64,000 bases of DNA from CAZYFH01 sp965249175 (GTDB taxonomy: Bacteria; Acidobacteriota; Vicinamibacteria; Vicinamibacterales; UBA8438): contig OZ252227.1 in assembly GCA_965249175.1 (NCBI GenBank), positions 124,001-188,000 of the forward strand. The letters are read 5' to 3'. Positions 34,833-43,601 of the stretch are shown here, piece after piece; positions within the stretch are counted from its first letter, which is position 1, and each line of letters starts with the position of its first letter. A program made the position numbers and the translations under genes. Below the pieces are notes generated by a model. That model made no database searches. It was not told where the DNA came from and was given only the letters and a program-made list of their open reading frames with translations.

Positions 34833-35438
34833 ATGAGACTCGTTCCCCACGTGCTCTTCGTGTCGGCCGCGACTGCCGCCCTCAGCTTTCAGGCCACGGC
34901 CGGGATGGCGCAGCAGTCGCTGGCCGACGTGGCTCGTCAAGAAAAGGACCGCCGTGCAGGGATCACCGAGGCCGAGAAAGCCAAGGTCCTCACTAACGAC
35001 GATCTGCGCGCTGGCGGGCGTTTGACGACAGGATCGTCGCGGCCGACGACGCGGACGCAGCCCGGCGGTCCGGACGGCGTCGAGGCACCGGCCCCGAACC
35101 CCGGCATGGTGCCGGATGCGGACTCAGCTCCCGCGGCGGAAGGTGTGGGCGGTCCACAGGACGAGGAGTACTGGCGCACGCGGATCGCCTCGGCTCGTGA
35201 AGCGAGGGACCGCGCCGAGCTAATGGCTGCGGCGCTGCAGAACCGGGTCGATGGGTTGTGGGCCGAGTTCACGGCTGTTGACGATCCGAACCAGCGGACG
35301 CTGGTGGAGCAGCAGCGTCAGCAGGCGCTGACCGAGCTCGACAACATGGAGGCGCAGGTCGAGAGCCTCGACCAGGACGTTAGCAACATCCAGGAGGAGG
35401 CACGGCGTGCCGGTGTCCCGGCGGGTTGGGTGCGGTAG
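34833..35438 (+). CDS. Secreted coiled-coil hypothetical protein
   Basis: A 201-aa protein with GGAGACCACCG before ATG 34833 and a signal peptide (LFVSAATAALSFQATAGMAQ). The mature protein has SLADVARQEKDRRAG, a low-complexity middle (PTTRTQPGGPDG) and a long C-terminal helix (YWRTRIASAREARDRAELM...LDQDVSNIQEEARRAG). The SLADxARQEK start is common in secreted acidobacterial proteins of unknown function. Intact despite its surroundings. Confidence 0.7.
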   Translation: MRLVPHVLFVSAATAALSFQATAGMAQQSLADVARQEKDRRAGITEAEKAKVLTNDDLRAGGRLTTGSSRPTTRTQPGGPDGVEAPAPNPGMVPDADSAPAAEGVGGPQDEEYWRTRIASAREARDRAELMAAALQNRVDGLWAEFTAVDDPNQRTLVEQQRQQALTELDNMEAQVESLDQDVSNIQEEARRAGVPAGWVR

Positions 35439-35442
35439 TCGC

Positions 35443-35679
35443 CGCGGGTTCTCCGTTGATCTTCTCACCCTGTTCCCGCGTCCGACGCCCCTTCCGACGG
35501 ACGTCGCGAGCTGGCTCGACATCTTCGCGCAGCCGTTCCTCGCGGGCGTCGCCCCGGGGGAACGATCGGCGCTCAGCGACGAGGTGCGTGCCCTGCTCGA
35601 GCCACGTCTGCGCAACGCTGACGGGACCTGGGTCGTCGATTATGTCCGTCTGAGAATGGGCGCAACGAAAGGCCAGTGA
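35443..35679 (+). pseudogene. Methyltransferase C-terminus, decayed paralog
   Basis: Reads SVDLLTLFPRPTPLPTDVAS, WLDIFAQPFLAGVAPGERSA and LRNADGTWVVDYVRLRM, nearly the same as the C-terminal third of the methyltransferase at 59758-60507. The N-terminal two thirds with the SAM site are missing. It opens a decayed copy of the 56.8-60.5 kb operon, in the opposite orientation. Confidence 0.85.
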
Positions 35680-35712
35680 CCACAGAGCCGCGCAAGGCCT
35701 GGGTCTGAGGTT

Positions 35713-36988
35713 TCGCGCGGCTGGCCGTCACGACATTCTGCCGGGTCGAGCGCATCGGCGGACCACTTCCAGACGGCCCACTGCTGCTCGTAGCCAACCA
35801 TCCGAACACCCTGCTCGACCCCGCACTCATCCAGACCACGGCCGAACGCCGTGTACGGTTCCCGGCCAAGTCCACCTTGTTCCGCCGCCACCCGACGAGC
35901 CTCCTCGTGCGGCACTCGGGCGCAACCGCGGTCTATCGCAAGATGGATCCTGGCGTGAACACGACGCGCACTTCCGCGCGGTCGAAGCGACGCTCGCCGA
36001 TGGCGAAGCCATCTGCCTGTTCCCGGAAGGCATCAGCCACGATCGGGGCCATCTCGTGCCGCTGCGCACCGGCGCGGCACGGATGGTGCTCGGCAGTCAA
36101 GCGCGTGGCTTCCCGGTGGCGATCGTCCCGGTCGGACTCAATTTCGACCACGTGGCGGCGTTTCGTTCGCGGGTCACCGTCGTGTTTGGTCGCCAGTTCG
36201 ACGGCGCCGACCTGGGGCAGGCGTACGACGTCGACCCACCGTCGGCCGTGCGCGAGCTGACCGATCGCATCGGCGATCGCCGCCGGCGCTGGTCGTGGAG
36301 GCCGAGCCCCGGCACGACCTCCCGGTCATGGAGTGCATCGACCGACTCTACGCCTCCGCACGGGTGTCTCACGCGATCGGCGCGAACGGCTCGCGCGCCG
36401 CCGGCTCATCGCCAACGGATTGGACCAGCTGCGACGTCGCGACCCGGCGCGACTCGAGGAGATCCTCGCGCGCGGCGGCAACTACGACGCGAGCCTCGAA
36501 CGGTTCGGCCTGCGCGATCGCGATGTGGACCAGCGCATCCCGTCCGCCGTTGCGCGCCGGTTGGTGGTGCGCGAGGGGCTGCTCGCGCTCGTCCTGGGGC
36601 CGATCGCGGTGGCTGGCCTGGCCGTGTTCGCGCTGCCCTACTGGCTCACCGGCCGGATGAGCCACGCTGCACCCGACTTGCAGAGCCGGGCCACCTGGCA
36701 GGTCATGGGCGGCGCCTGCACCTACGGCGTCTGGATCGGGCTCCTCGCGGCGGCCGCGTTGGTGTGGGGCGACGCGGCGACCGCGCTGGTGCGGCCGGCC
36801 TGCTAGTGCTGGCGTTCGCGGGGGTCGTGGGCATCGAGCGCGAGGCGGTCGTGATCAGGACGGTGCAGGCGTGCCTGGCGTTGCGTCAGACGCCGCTCCG
36901 GGTACGAGTGACGCTCAGGCGGGAACCGGCGGCGCTGGCCTCCGTGCTCGACCAGGTGCGCGAGTGGATCGAACCTGAACGCGAGTAG
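35713..36988 (+). pseudogene. PlsC-type acyltransferase, decayed paralog
   Basis: A degraded copy of the 58406-59761 gene. VANHPNTLLDPALIQTTAER, FPEGISHDRGHLVPLRTGAA and PVGLNFDHVAAFRSRVTVVF are all readable. Frame changes occur near 35970, 36280, 36390 and 36800 and split it into four pieces. C-terminal membrane segments (LALVLGPIAVAGLAVFALPY) and the end DQVREWIEPE survive. Confidence 0.85.
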
Positions 36989-37028
36989 CCACACGTCTGG
37001 TCGCGCGCCGATCGAGGTCACTCGTGGT

Positions 37029-37517
37029 ATGAAGCGTGCCACGGTCGGGCCGCCGGAATCGCTCCGTGACGCGCCGCCGGTGATGGACGGCGTCCTCACG
37101 ATTCTCGCCAGCCTGTTCGATTCGCACGCGACAGTCGCCGACGGTTTCTGGGTCGACTTCTACTGTACGATGAGGCCGGAGCGCTCGAAGCGAGCGTCGT
37201 CTTTGGCTGCCCGCACGGAGACCGCGCTCACACGGGCGAGGTCGCAGAGGTGCCCCGCCGGACCTTGCAGACCTTCGCCAGTCATCTGATGCTGGCCTTC
37301 AGTCACGACGACAAACCGGCCTACCCCCGAACATTGCAGGCGCAAGTCGAGTACCCCGACGCCGTTCAGGACGACTCGGGCCATCTACCCATCGCGCCCG
37401 TTCGTCCGCCGTTCGAGACGGTGATCTGCATCAGCAACAGCGCGACGAGCCTACGTACACGGAAACGGCTCACGTTCACCGCCTCTTTGATCAACGAGGC
37501 CGGGCGAGGGAGGTAGT
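37029..37517 (+). pseudogene. Decayed paralog of the 56.8-58.4 kb hypothetical gene
   Basis: PPESLRDAPPVMDGVLTILA matches the middle of the gene at 56782-58362, then jumps to LFDSHATVADGFWVDFY, losing ~100 residues. After a frame change it continues HLMLAFSHDDKPAYPRTLQA and RPPFETVICISNSA. It is then cut by an IS256 remnant and resumes at 38272. Confidence 0.8.
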
Positions 37518-37609
37518 GTTGCGACCTGTGTGAAAGCGCTTGAGAAAGACGAGCGGTCATGGCAAGAGGTTGATTGACGAGATCGACCTCACTCAGAAGG
37601 AGTCAGACC

Positions 37610-38255
37610 ATGACCACCCGAGCCAAGCGTAGGGCGAAGCCGACCCGCATCGAAGTCCCGATCGGCGAGGACGGCGAGCTGAGTCAAGCTCGAGCTGGCC
37701 TCGTTGGTCAAAGAGCTCAAGACCCGCGGGCTACATGGCGTCGAGTGCGTCGTTTTGGACGACCCGCCGGGTTGAAACGGGCGGTCCGGAAGCGCTGCCG
37801 GAAGCCGTGTGGCATCGCTGCTACGTCCACTTTCCTGCGGACGCGCTCGACTACCAGCCGCGGAAGGCGGATGACTATTGCCGCCAGGAGCTGCGCTGGC
37901 TCTACGACGACGGAATCTCAAGGAGCCCAGCAGGACCTCCAGGCGTGGCTCAAGCGCTGGGAGCGGCGGTATCCGAAGCTCACTGACTGGGTCGAGCCCA
38001 CATCGGGGAGACGCTGAACTTCTATCGCTTGCCCCGCCAATACCACAAGCACCTGAAGTGACGAACACACTCGATCGGCTCAACGAGGAGGCCAAGCGCC
38101 GCGCGCTGGTCGTCCGGGTGGTTTCCTAACCCGGCCAGCTGCTTTCGCCTGATTCGTGCGCTCCGCGCCGAAACCCACCGGGCTGGCTCGAGGAGAAAGG
38201 CTATCTCAACATGGACTACTTGCAAGAGCAGAAGAAGGACGTGATGCGGACCGCC
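37610..38255 (+). pseudogene. IS256-type transposase remnant
   Basis: Starts MTTRAKRRAKPTRIEVPIGE, then LASLVKELKTRGLHGVECVV in a second frame with most of the N-terminal half missing. The C-terminal half is recognisable: HRCYVHFPADALDYQPRKAD, RWERRYPKLTDWVE, DRLNEEAKRRALVVRVV. Multiple frame changes. Unrelated in detail to the intact IS256 at 27.1 kb. It lies inside the decayed hypothetical paralog. Confidence 0.7.
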
Positions 38256-38271
38256 GCCTAATCCGGGTGTT

Positions 38272-38401
38272 CCTGGGCGACCGCGGACTGGGGATAGTGA
38301 TGATCGAGAGCGTCTTCGACCTGGCCGAGATGCAGCTGACACGCCACGCCCGCTCGGGGGTGGTGGCCGCCGAGCATCTCATGACCCCCGACCTTCGTTG
38401 A
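38272..38401 (+). pseudogene. C-terminal end of decayed hypothetical paralog
   Basis: DRGLGIVMIESVFDLAEMQL followed by TRHARSGVVAAEHLM is nearly identical to the C-terminus of the 56782-58362 protein. It completes the copy interrupted at 37517. The next ~90 bp to the short IS-derived element hold nothing recognisable. Confidence 0.8.
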
Positions 38402-38494
38402 CGGTCGCGAGTCCTGTGCCATCCGCCGCATAAGCGCACGGCCAGCTACGCGAACCGCTTCGCGTCAGCGGTGCCTACGGCTAATATGTCCAAT

Positions 38495-38815
38495 TCTGGG
38501 GTATCCATTTAACCGGAGTAAGCTAGGAGCGTGGAGCATACCCGCGCTGGCAGGCACTATCCACGGTCCGTGGGTGAGTCGGAGCCGGGCGGCTCGTAGG
38601 CTGCGCCGGTCGTGGACGTAACCCAGCTTCTCGAGTCCGTGGTAGCCCTGCCAGCCGGTCCGCTACCACGATCTGATCGCCCACGCGCACCCTCGGGCTC
38701 TCCCGCCTTCGCCGCCGTATACCCGGGGACCCCCGCCGAGTCTGGAGCGCCCACCCGCGAACCGCCCCTGGAGAACCTCGGATCCGGGCTACTCCGGTTA
38801 AATGGATACCCCATG
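38495..38815. mobile_element. Short non-autonomous IS1595 derivative (MITE-like)
   Basis: About 320 bp with the same terminal inverted repeats as the 33169-34281 element. It contains three blocks: 38498-38578 equals the right end of the parent reversed, 38579-38659 equals parent 33537-33618 in direct orientation, and 38660-38811 equals parent left end (33172-33330) reversed. The middle block is therefore flipped relative to the ends. It has no coding capacity. Confidence 0.85.
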
Positions 38816-39057
38816 TCTTGGCTTATGGGACCGGGCGGTCGGCCACGGCGCGTTCGAAGTGCTCCACCGCATCCGCGAAAGCTCCGGCACGCATCCACTG
38901 GCGGCCGGCCGTCGTCGGTGTGACTTTCAGGATCATGACCCCAAGAGTTTTCACCAATCATGACCCCGGGGTCCCGAGGCCAATCCGGATGTTCTCATAT
39001 CAGTCACGAGTGAGGGTGGTTCGGTGTCGTGTTCATCATCCTGGACTCCTATCACGT

Positions 39058-39335
39058 CCTCGTGGTCTTAGCGGTGGCGTGTGCGCCCGGGGCCTGTCGT
39101 TTCCGATAGCTCTCGCCGTACATGACGACCTGGTGCGCGTTGTGCGCGAGGCGGTCGAGCGCACTCTGGGCGAGCATCGGGTCGTCGAACTGAGGGATCC
39201 ATTCGTCGACGGTGCGATTGCTGGTGTATACGGTGGACGCGCGCTTGTGCCGCGCAATGATGACTTCGTAGACGTCACTGGAGTGGCGGGCGTCGAGGCG
39301 CCGCAAGGCAAAGTCATCGATGATCAGCGGTGAAG
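39058..39335 (-). pseudogene. IstB C-terminal fragment
   Basis: IIDDFALRRLDARHSSDVYE, IARHKRASTVYTSNRTVDEW and AHNAHQVVMYGESYRKRQ form the last ~85 residues of the IS21 helper ATPase. The N-terminal portion with Walker A is absent; the fragment directly follows the IstA C-terminus, so a deletion joined them. Confidence 0.75.
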
Positions 39336-39339
39336 CCCG

Positions 39340-40560
39340 CCTTGTCGAGGCCGCGCAGGACGATCTGCTCGACCCGGTGCACGTTGATGAGCTTCGAAGC
39401 CTAGGGCACGGCGGCAGGCCGCCTCCACCGTCGCGGCGCCGTACCGATCGACGAGGCGCATGAGCTTCTGGGCCTGGCGTAGCTTGGCCCAGGGGAACGT
39501 CCCGTCGAGGAGCCGGGTCATGAAGACGCCCAAATTGCGGCCGCGCTGCCGCGCCAGGTTGACCATGTACTGCGGGTCCCCCATGGCGTAGGCGGTCTTC
39601 TCCGGGGGGGATAGTCCGCGTAGTCGGTGTGGCGCCCGCCGTGCGGCTGGGTCGGACAGGTCTTGTTCAACTCGCCGCGGTGGTAGAGGCGCACAAGCCG
39701 GGTGTCGCCGCGGACCTCAACCTCGCGGCGGAGGTAGCGATGAGGCACCGAGTAGAGGGCCTGGCCGAAGCGGATGTGATGGTCGGATGGACCTTTGACC
39801 GTCGCCCAGCGGTGTCTACGCACCAGCGGATCTCCTCGCGCTGGGCGTGGTCGCGGTCCAGGAACGTCTCCCCGCGAAAGAAGCGCTCGCGGACGTACGG
39901 CACTTGGCGCTCGACATGCGGCTTGCCGGTCGCCATGGCGGGCGGCCTTCGAGATCGCGGCCCGCACGTTATCGAGGACAACCCGTGCCACAACGTCCCC
40001 GAAGAACGCCCATACATCCTCGAGGCTGCCGATCACGTCGGCCAGCGTCTGCGAGTGGGTCAGGTGGACGTAATGGTGCCGGATGAAGACCAGAGTGACG
40101 ACCAGCGCCCACAGGACCCGCCGCCGCTCGAGCAGCCCGTTGCGATCAGGCCGAGGCGGCCAAAGTCGCCCGCGAGCTCGCCGGTGGCGACGTCCGCCAC
40201 GCGCACGGTCGACGGACGGTCGCCGAAGCCACAGTGGCTTGGTGGCGAAGCGGTACAACGAGCTGTAGGTAACAGCCACGCCGCGGTGCGCGAGGAGCAG
40301 CTGTTCCCCGGCGCTGGGCGCCGACTGCCGGGGGCCCGGCCTCAGCTGCGCCAGAATCTGCGCGGCCAGCGGCTCGCCCGGCTCGCTGTGCCCGGGCTCT
40401 CACCCGAGCGCGGCCGCCGCCGTCAGGTATCGCTGAAGGGTCTTGCGTGACCGTCCGGTCGTCCGGGCGATCGCCCGACGCCCCTCCCCGCGATGCGCGG
40501 CGCAAGACTTCCAAGACTTCCCACATGCCGTGCTCCTTGTAGGCCATCCCTCTATGATCT
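39340..40560 (-). pseudogene. IstA transposase, frameshifted
   Basis: Starts MAYKEHGMWEVLEVLRR, with helix-turn-helix residues RAIARTTGRSRKTLQRYLTA. The integrase core is scattered over frames (VAVTYSSLYRFATKPLWL, WTFDRRPA antisense aside, HIRFGQALYSVPHRYLRREV). The end RNLGVFMTRLLDGTFPWAKL is clear. At least four frame changes make it inactive. Confidence 0.7.
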
Positions 40561-40624
40561 CGCACGGCCTCGGGACGCTCACGGGTGGGGTCATGTTTCT
40601 GAAAAATCACAGTCGGTTCCGGCG

Positions 40625-40873
40625 TCATGGTGTCCACGGTCCCTGCGGAGATGCCAGCGCGCGCTCCGGCTCAGGTCCGGTCCCTTCGAGACGGGCCATC
40701 TCGCTCGTGCTCGAGTACTCCGGATGAGGCTTTGGCGGTGGAGCGAACGCGCTCCGTGCCATCAGAAGGAGAAGCACGATGCCCGACAGGGCCAGCCCGA
40801 GGTCCATTGGGCGCAACTGATCGCCGATAACCGTCCAGGACTCGACGTCTCGCGACGATTGGCCTAAGGACAT
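40625..40873 (-). CDS. Small single-helix membrane protein
   Basis: 82 aa, or 60 aa from the internal MDLGLALSGIVLLLLMARSA, which is a clean membrane helix followed by a Pro-rich tail (APPPKPHPEYSS). Its TGA overlaps the ATG of the TPR gene (ATGA), a strong sign of translational coupling and hence of real coding. Family not recognised. The next ~250 bp to 41129 are relatively AT-rich and show nothing definite. Confidence 0.5.
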   Translation of the reverse strand: MSLGQSSRDVESWTVIGDQLRPMDLGLALSGIVLLLLMARSAFAPPPKPHPEYSSTSEMARLEGTGPEPERALASPQGPWTP

Positions 40874-41129
40874 GTTCTTAAACTAGTTAACGTCGTTTAT
40901 CAGCCCGCGCATCGCCGCTGAGCGCTGAGCGGTTTGTACTAAATCGGCACACGTCGTCACACTTCTGTTTCGGAAAGACGACGCAATTTGCAACAGCAGA
41001 ACATTAGCGACAATCTCGGCGGCCGACCGGTCGTCCAGCGCCTCCCCCGGACACGGCACGATGGCCGGCGCTGCGTCGGCTGATCGCCCGTCAGGACGGC
41101 CTGTTTGCACCGTGTAGAATGGCCCTCCA

Positions 41130-42354
41130 ATGAGCCCCACGCGCCACAGCGCGTCCCTCTGGGTCGCCCAGCTCCCTAAGACCCGCCGTCCGAGCTACCC
41201 ACGGTGCGGGAGAGATCGGGCAGTCGAAGTTGCCATCATCGGCGGTGGCGTCACCGGTTGCGCCACGGCGTACGTCTGCGGCGGCGGAGATCCCGGTGGT
41301 GCTCCTCGAGGCAGCCGCTGTCGGTCAGGCTGGCTCGGGCGCCGGCGTGGGGCTCCTCCGACAAAGAGGGCGACACCGACTTCCATCCGCTCGAAACGCG
41401 CTACGGCAGGCGGTTCGCCAGACAGGTCTGGCAGATGATGTGGCATGCCATGCTCATGGCGCCTCGATCCTGCGACGTCTGCGCATCCGATGTCAGCTCG
41501 AGGCGCAGGACGCCATTTACTTCACGCGCGAGAGCGAGCGCGTGCCGGCACTTCGTCGGGAGCTCCGCGCGCGCCGCTCCGCCGGGCTCAAGGCGACCTG
41601 GCTTGCCCCGGCGCAACTCCAGCAGATTGCGGCCGTGGACGCCAGCGACGGCATCCGGACGCGCGGCAACGGTCAACTCGATCCGTATCGTGCGTGTCTT
41701 GGTCTGGCGGCGGCGGCGGTCGGGCGGGGGACCGCGGTGTGCGAGGGGTTGGCGGTGACCCGGGTTTGCGTCGAACGCGCCGGGCTCGCTGTGACAACCG
41801 ACGCCGGCGGCACGGTGCGCGCCGCGCGCGTCATCGTTGCGACCCGCGGTACCTCGCCGCTTGTTGCTCCGCTCGGGCGACATCTCCGCTCGACACACAC
41901 GTACGCCGTCGCGACACCGCCGCTGGCGCTCGGATGCGTGCCGCGCTCGGTCAGCGAACCGCGATGATGTGGGATACGGATGAGCCGCGGCATTGTCTAC
42001 GCTGGACGCGCGATCACCGCATCGTGTTTGGCGGCGCGGACCAGGCGCCGCCCTCGCCGCGCCGGCGGGACGCCGTGCTCGTGCAACGGACGGGGCAGTT
42101 GATGTATGAGCTATCCACGCTCTATCCGTCCATCTCCGGCCTGCAACCGGACTATGCCTGGGACGCCGAGGTCGTGGCGACGACCGACGGGCTTCCGCTC
42201 ATTGGGCCCCATCGCCACTTCCCGCGCCACCTCTTCGCGCTCGGCGCCGGCGTGAACGGTCTGGCCACTTTCTCGCGGCCCGTGTCCTGCTGCGCGGGCA
42301 TCGGGGCGCGCCGGCGGCCGGCGCCGAGCTGTTCGGATTCGGGCGGTAGCGAAT
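41130..42354 (+). pseudogene. FAD-dependent amine/amino-acid oxidase (DAO), broken
   Basis: VEVAIIGGGVTGCATAYV is the FAD-binding dinucleotide motif. Later parts appear in other frames: PVVLLEAAAVGQAGSGAGVG, ASILRRLRIRCQLEAQDAIY, GNGQLDPYRACLGLAAAAVG, then WDTDEPRHCLRWTRDHRIVF and the C-terminal TTDGLPLIGPHRHFPRHLFA. About five frame changes. The remnant ends where bshA begins, so they may once have been co-transcribed. Confidence 0.75.
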
Positions 42355-43537
42355 GAACGTCGGCATTGTCTGCTACGCGTCGGTGGGGGGAAGCGGGATT
42401 GTCGCGACGGAGCTCGCGAAGGTCCTCGCCTCACGAGGCCACGAGGTCCGGCTCATCAGCAGCGAGCCGCCCTTCCGGCTCGGCGACTTTCAAGCCGGCC
42501 TGGCGTTTCACGCGGTGCAAACCCCGGGATACCCGCTGTTCCGTGAGCCGCAGTATCTGTTGTCGCTAGCCAACAAAATCGTCGAGGTGTGTCGAGACTT
42601 CCAGCTCGACGTCATCCACGCGCACTACGCGATCCCACACGCGGCCGCCGCGTATCTGGCCACACGCATCCTGGCGGCTTCTGACGACACGCGGGTGCCA
42701 CGCGTCATCACGACGCTGCACGGGACCGATGTCACGCTGATCGGGAGCGACCCCTCGTACTCCGAAACCGCTGCGTTCTGTATCGATCAGTCAGACGGCG
42801 TGACGGCGGTCTCCGAGAGCCTGCGCCAGGATACGTACCGTGAGCTGCCGGTCCATGCGGATATCCGGGTCATCCCCAATTTCTTGGACTGCCAATATCA
42901 CCGCCGTGTCCCCGACGACACGCTGCGCGCGCGGTATTGCGGCGGCGACCCCGGCACCAAGCTCGTGATCCACGTGTCCAACTTCAGACCGGTGAAGCAG
43001 GCGCAGAGCGTCGTCGAGATCTTCCGGCGTATCCGCGAGCGCATGCGTGCGCGGTTGCTGCTCGTTGGCGACGGTCCGGAGCTTCCCCTGGTCTGCCGGA
43101 TCGTCCGGGAGCAGGGGCTGTCGGGCGACGTAGAGCCGCTGGGTGAGCAGGAGCTCGTCGTCCCGCTCCTCTCCGTCGCAGACCTGTTTCTCCTTCCCTC
43201 GGCTCAGGAGAGCTTTGGTCTGGCGGCGCTGGAAGCGATGGCGTGTGAGGTTCCGGTCATCGCATCATCCGTAGGCGGGTTGCCCGAGGTCATCGAGCAC
43301 GGTGTCTCGGGTTTCCTCCACGCGTCGGACGATGTTGCGGGCATGGCCGAGAGCGCGATCAGGTTGTTGTCGGACGCAGAGCTCCACAAAAGCGTTGCCG
43401 CTGCCGGCTGGCGCACCGTTCGCGAGCGATTCTGCGCCGAGGAAATCGTCCCTCGCTACGAGGCGTTCTACGAGGAGATCCTCGGGCGAGCGTTGCCAGC
43501 CAGGTCCGGAGTATCGGCACCCGTCGGCCGGTCGTGA
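42353..43537 (+). CDS. bshA: BshA-type glycosyltransferase
   Basis: A 394-aa GT4 glycosyltransferase. MNVGIVCYASVGGSGIVATELAK and SSEPPFRL at the N-terminus, DVIHAHYAIPHAAAAYLA, TTLHGTDVTLIG and the donor-site PSAQESFGLAALEAMAC are the features of N-acetyl-alpha-D-glucosaminyl L-malate synthase, the first step of bacillithiol synthesis. Length fits. A matching bshB-type deacetylase is not adjacent; the PIG-L protein downstream is far larger and secreted. Intact. Confidence 0.85.
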   Translation: MNVGIVCYASVGGSGIVATELAKVLASRGHEVRLISSEPPFRLGDFQAGLAFHAVQTPGYPLFREPQYLLSLANKIVEVCRDFQLDVIHAHYAIPHAAAAYLATRILAASDDTRVPRVITTLHGTDVTLIGSDPSYSETAAFCIDQSDGVTAVSESLRQDTYRELPVHADIRVIPNFLDCQYHRRVPDDTLRARYCGGDPGTKLVIHVSNFRPVKQAQSVVEIFRRIRERMRARLLLVGDGPELPLVCRIVREQGLSGDVEPLGEQELVVPLLSVADLFLLPSAQESFGLAALEAMACEVPVIASSVGGLPEVIEHGVSGFLHASDDVAGMAESAIRLLSDAELHKSVAAAGWRTVRERFCAEEIVPRYEAFYEEILGRALPARSGVSAPVGRS

Positions 43538-43601
43538 CGACCCGTGCCAACACCAGCTGTCTGATGCCGTAAGTCTTACGGGCCTGGCGCGCTCTTGTCT
43601 A

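Larger units (their letters stand above)
38919..40611. mobile_element. IS21-family element, internally deleted
   Basis: Inverted ends TGTGACTTTCAGGATCATGA at 38919 and the complement of TGTGATTTTTCAGAAACATG ending at 40611. A 5-bp duplication GTCGG flanks it (38914-38918, 40612-40616). At 1.69 kb it is shorter than the usual ~2.0-2.5 kb because part of istB is missing. Confidence 0.8.
38816..40628 (-). pseudogene. TPR protein, N-terminal part split by IS21
   Basis: From ATG 40628 the minus strand reads MTPEPT, is cut by the IS21 element (38919-40611), and resumes TAGRQWMRAGAFADAVEHFE and RAVADRP to about 38843. Removing the IS21 and one GTCGG copy gives a continuous frame. The stretch 38816-38842 encodes, on the opposite strand, GLWDRAVG, which belongs to a later repeat of the same protein. 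ATG 40628 overlaps the stop of the upstream membrane gene (ATGA), so the two formed an operon. Confidence 0.6.

Noticed and set aside
38843..38930. Plus-strand continuation GAFEVLHRIRES as part of the TPR protein
   Set aside because: The minus strand here reads ADAVEHFERAVADRP, a far better TPR match; the plus reading past RAVG is its antisense.
40883..41129. Short minus-strand frame in the AT-richer gap before the DAO remnant
   Set aside because: No start signal, no recognisable motif and no operon overlap; coding is not supported.
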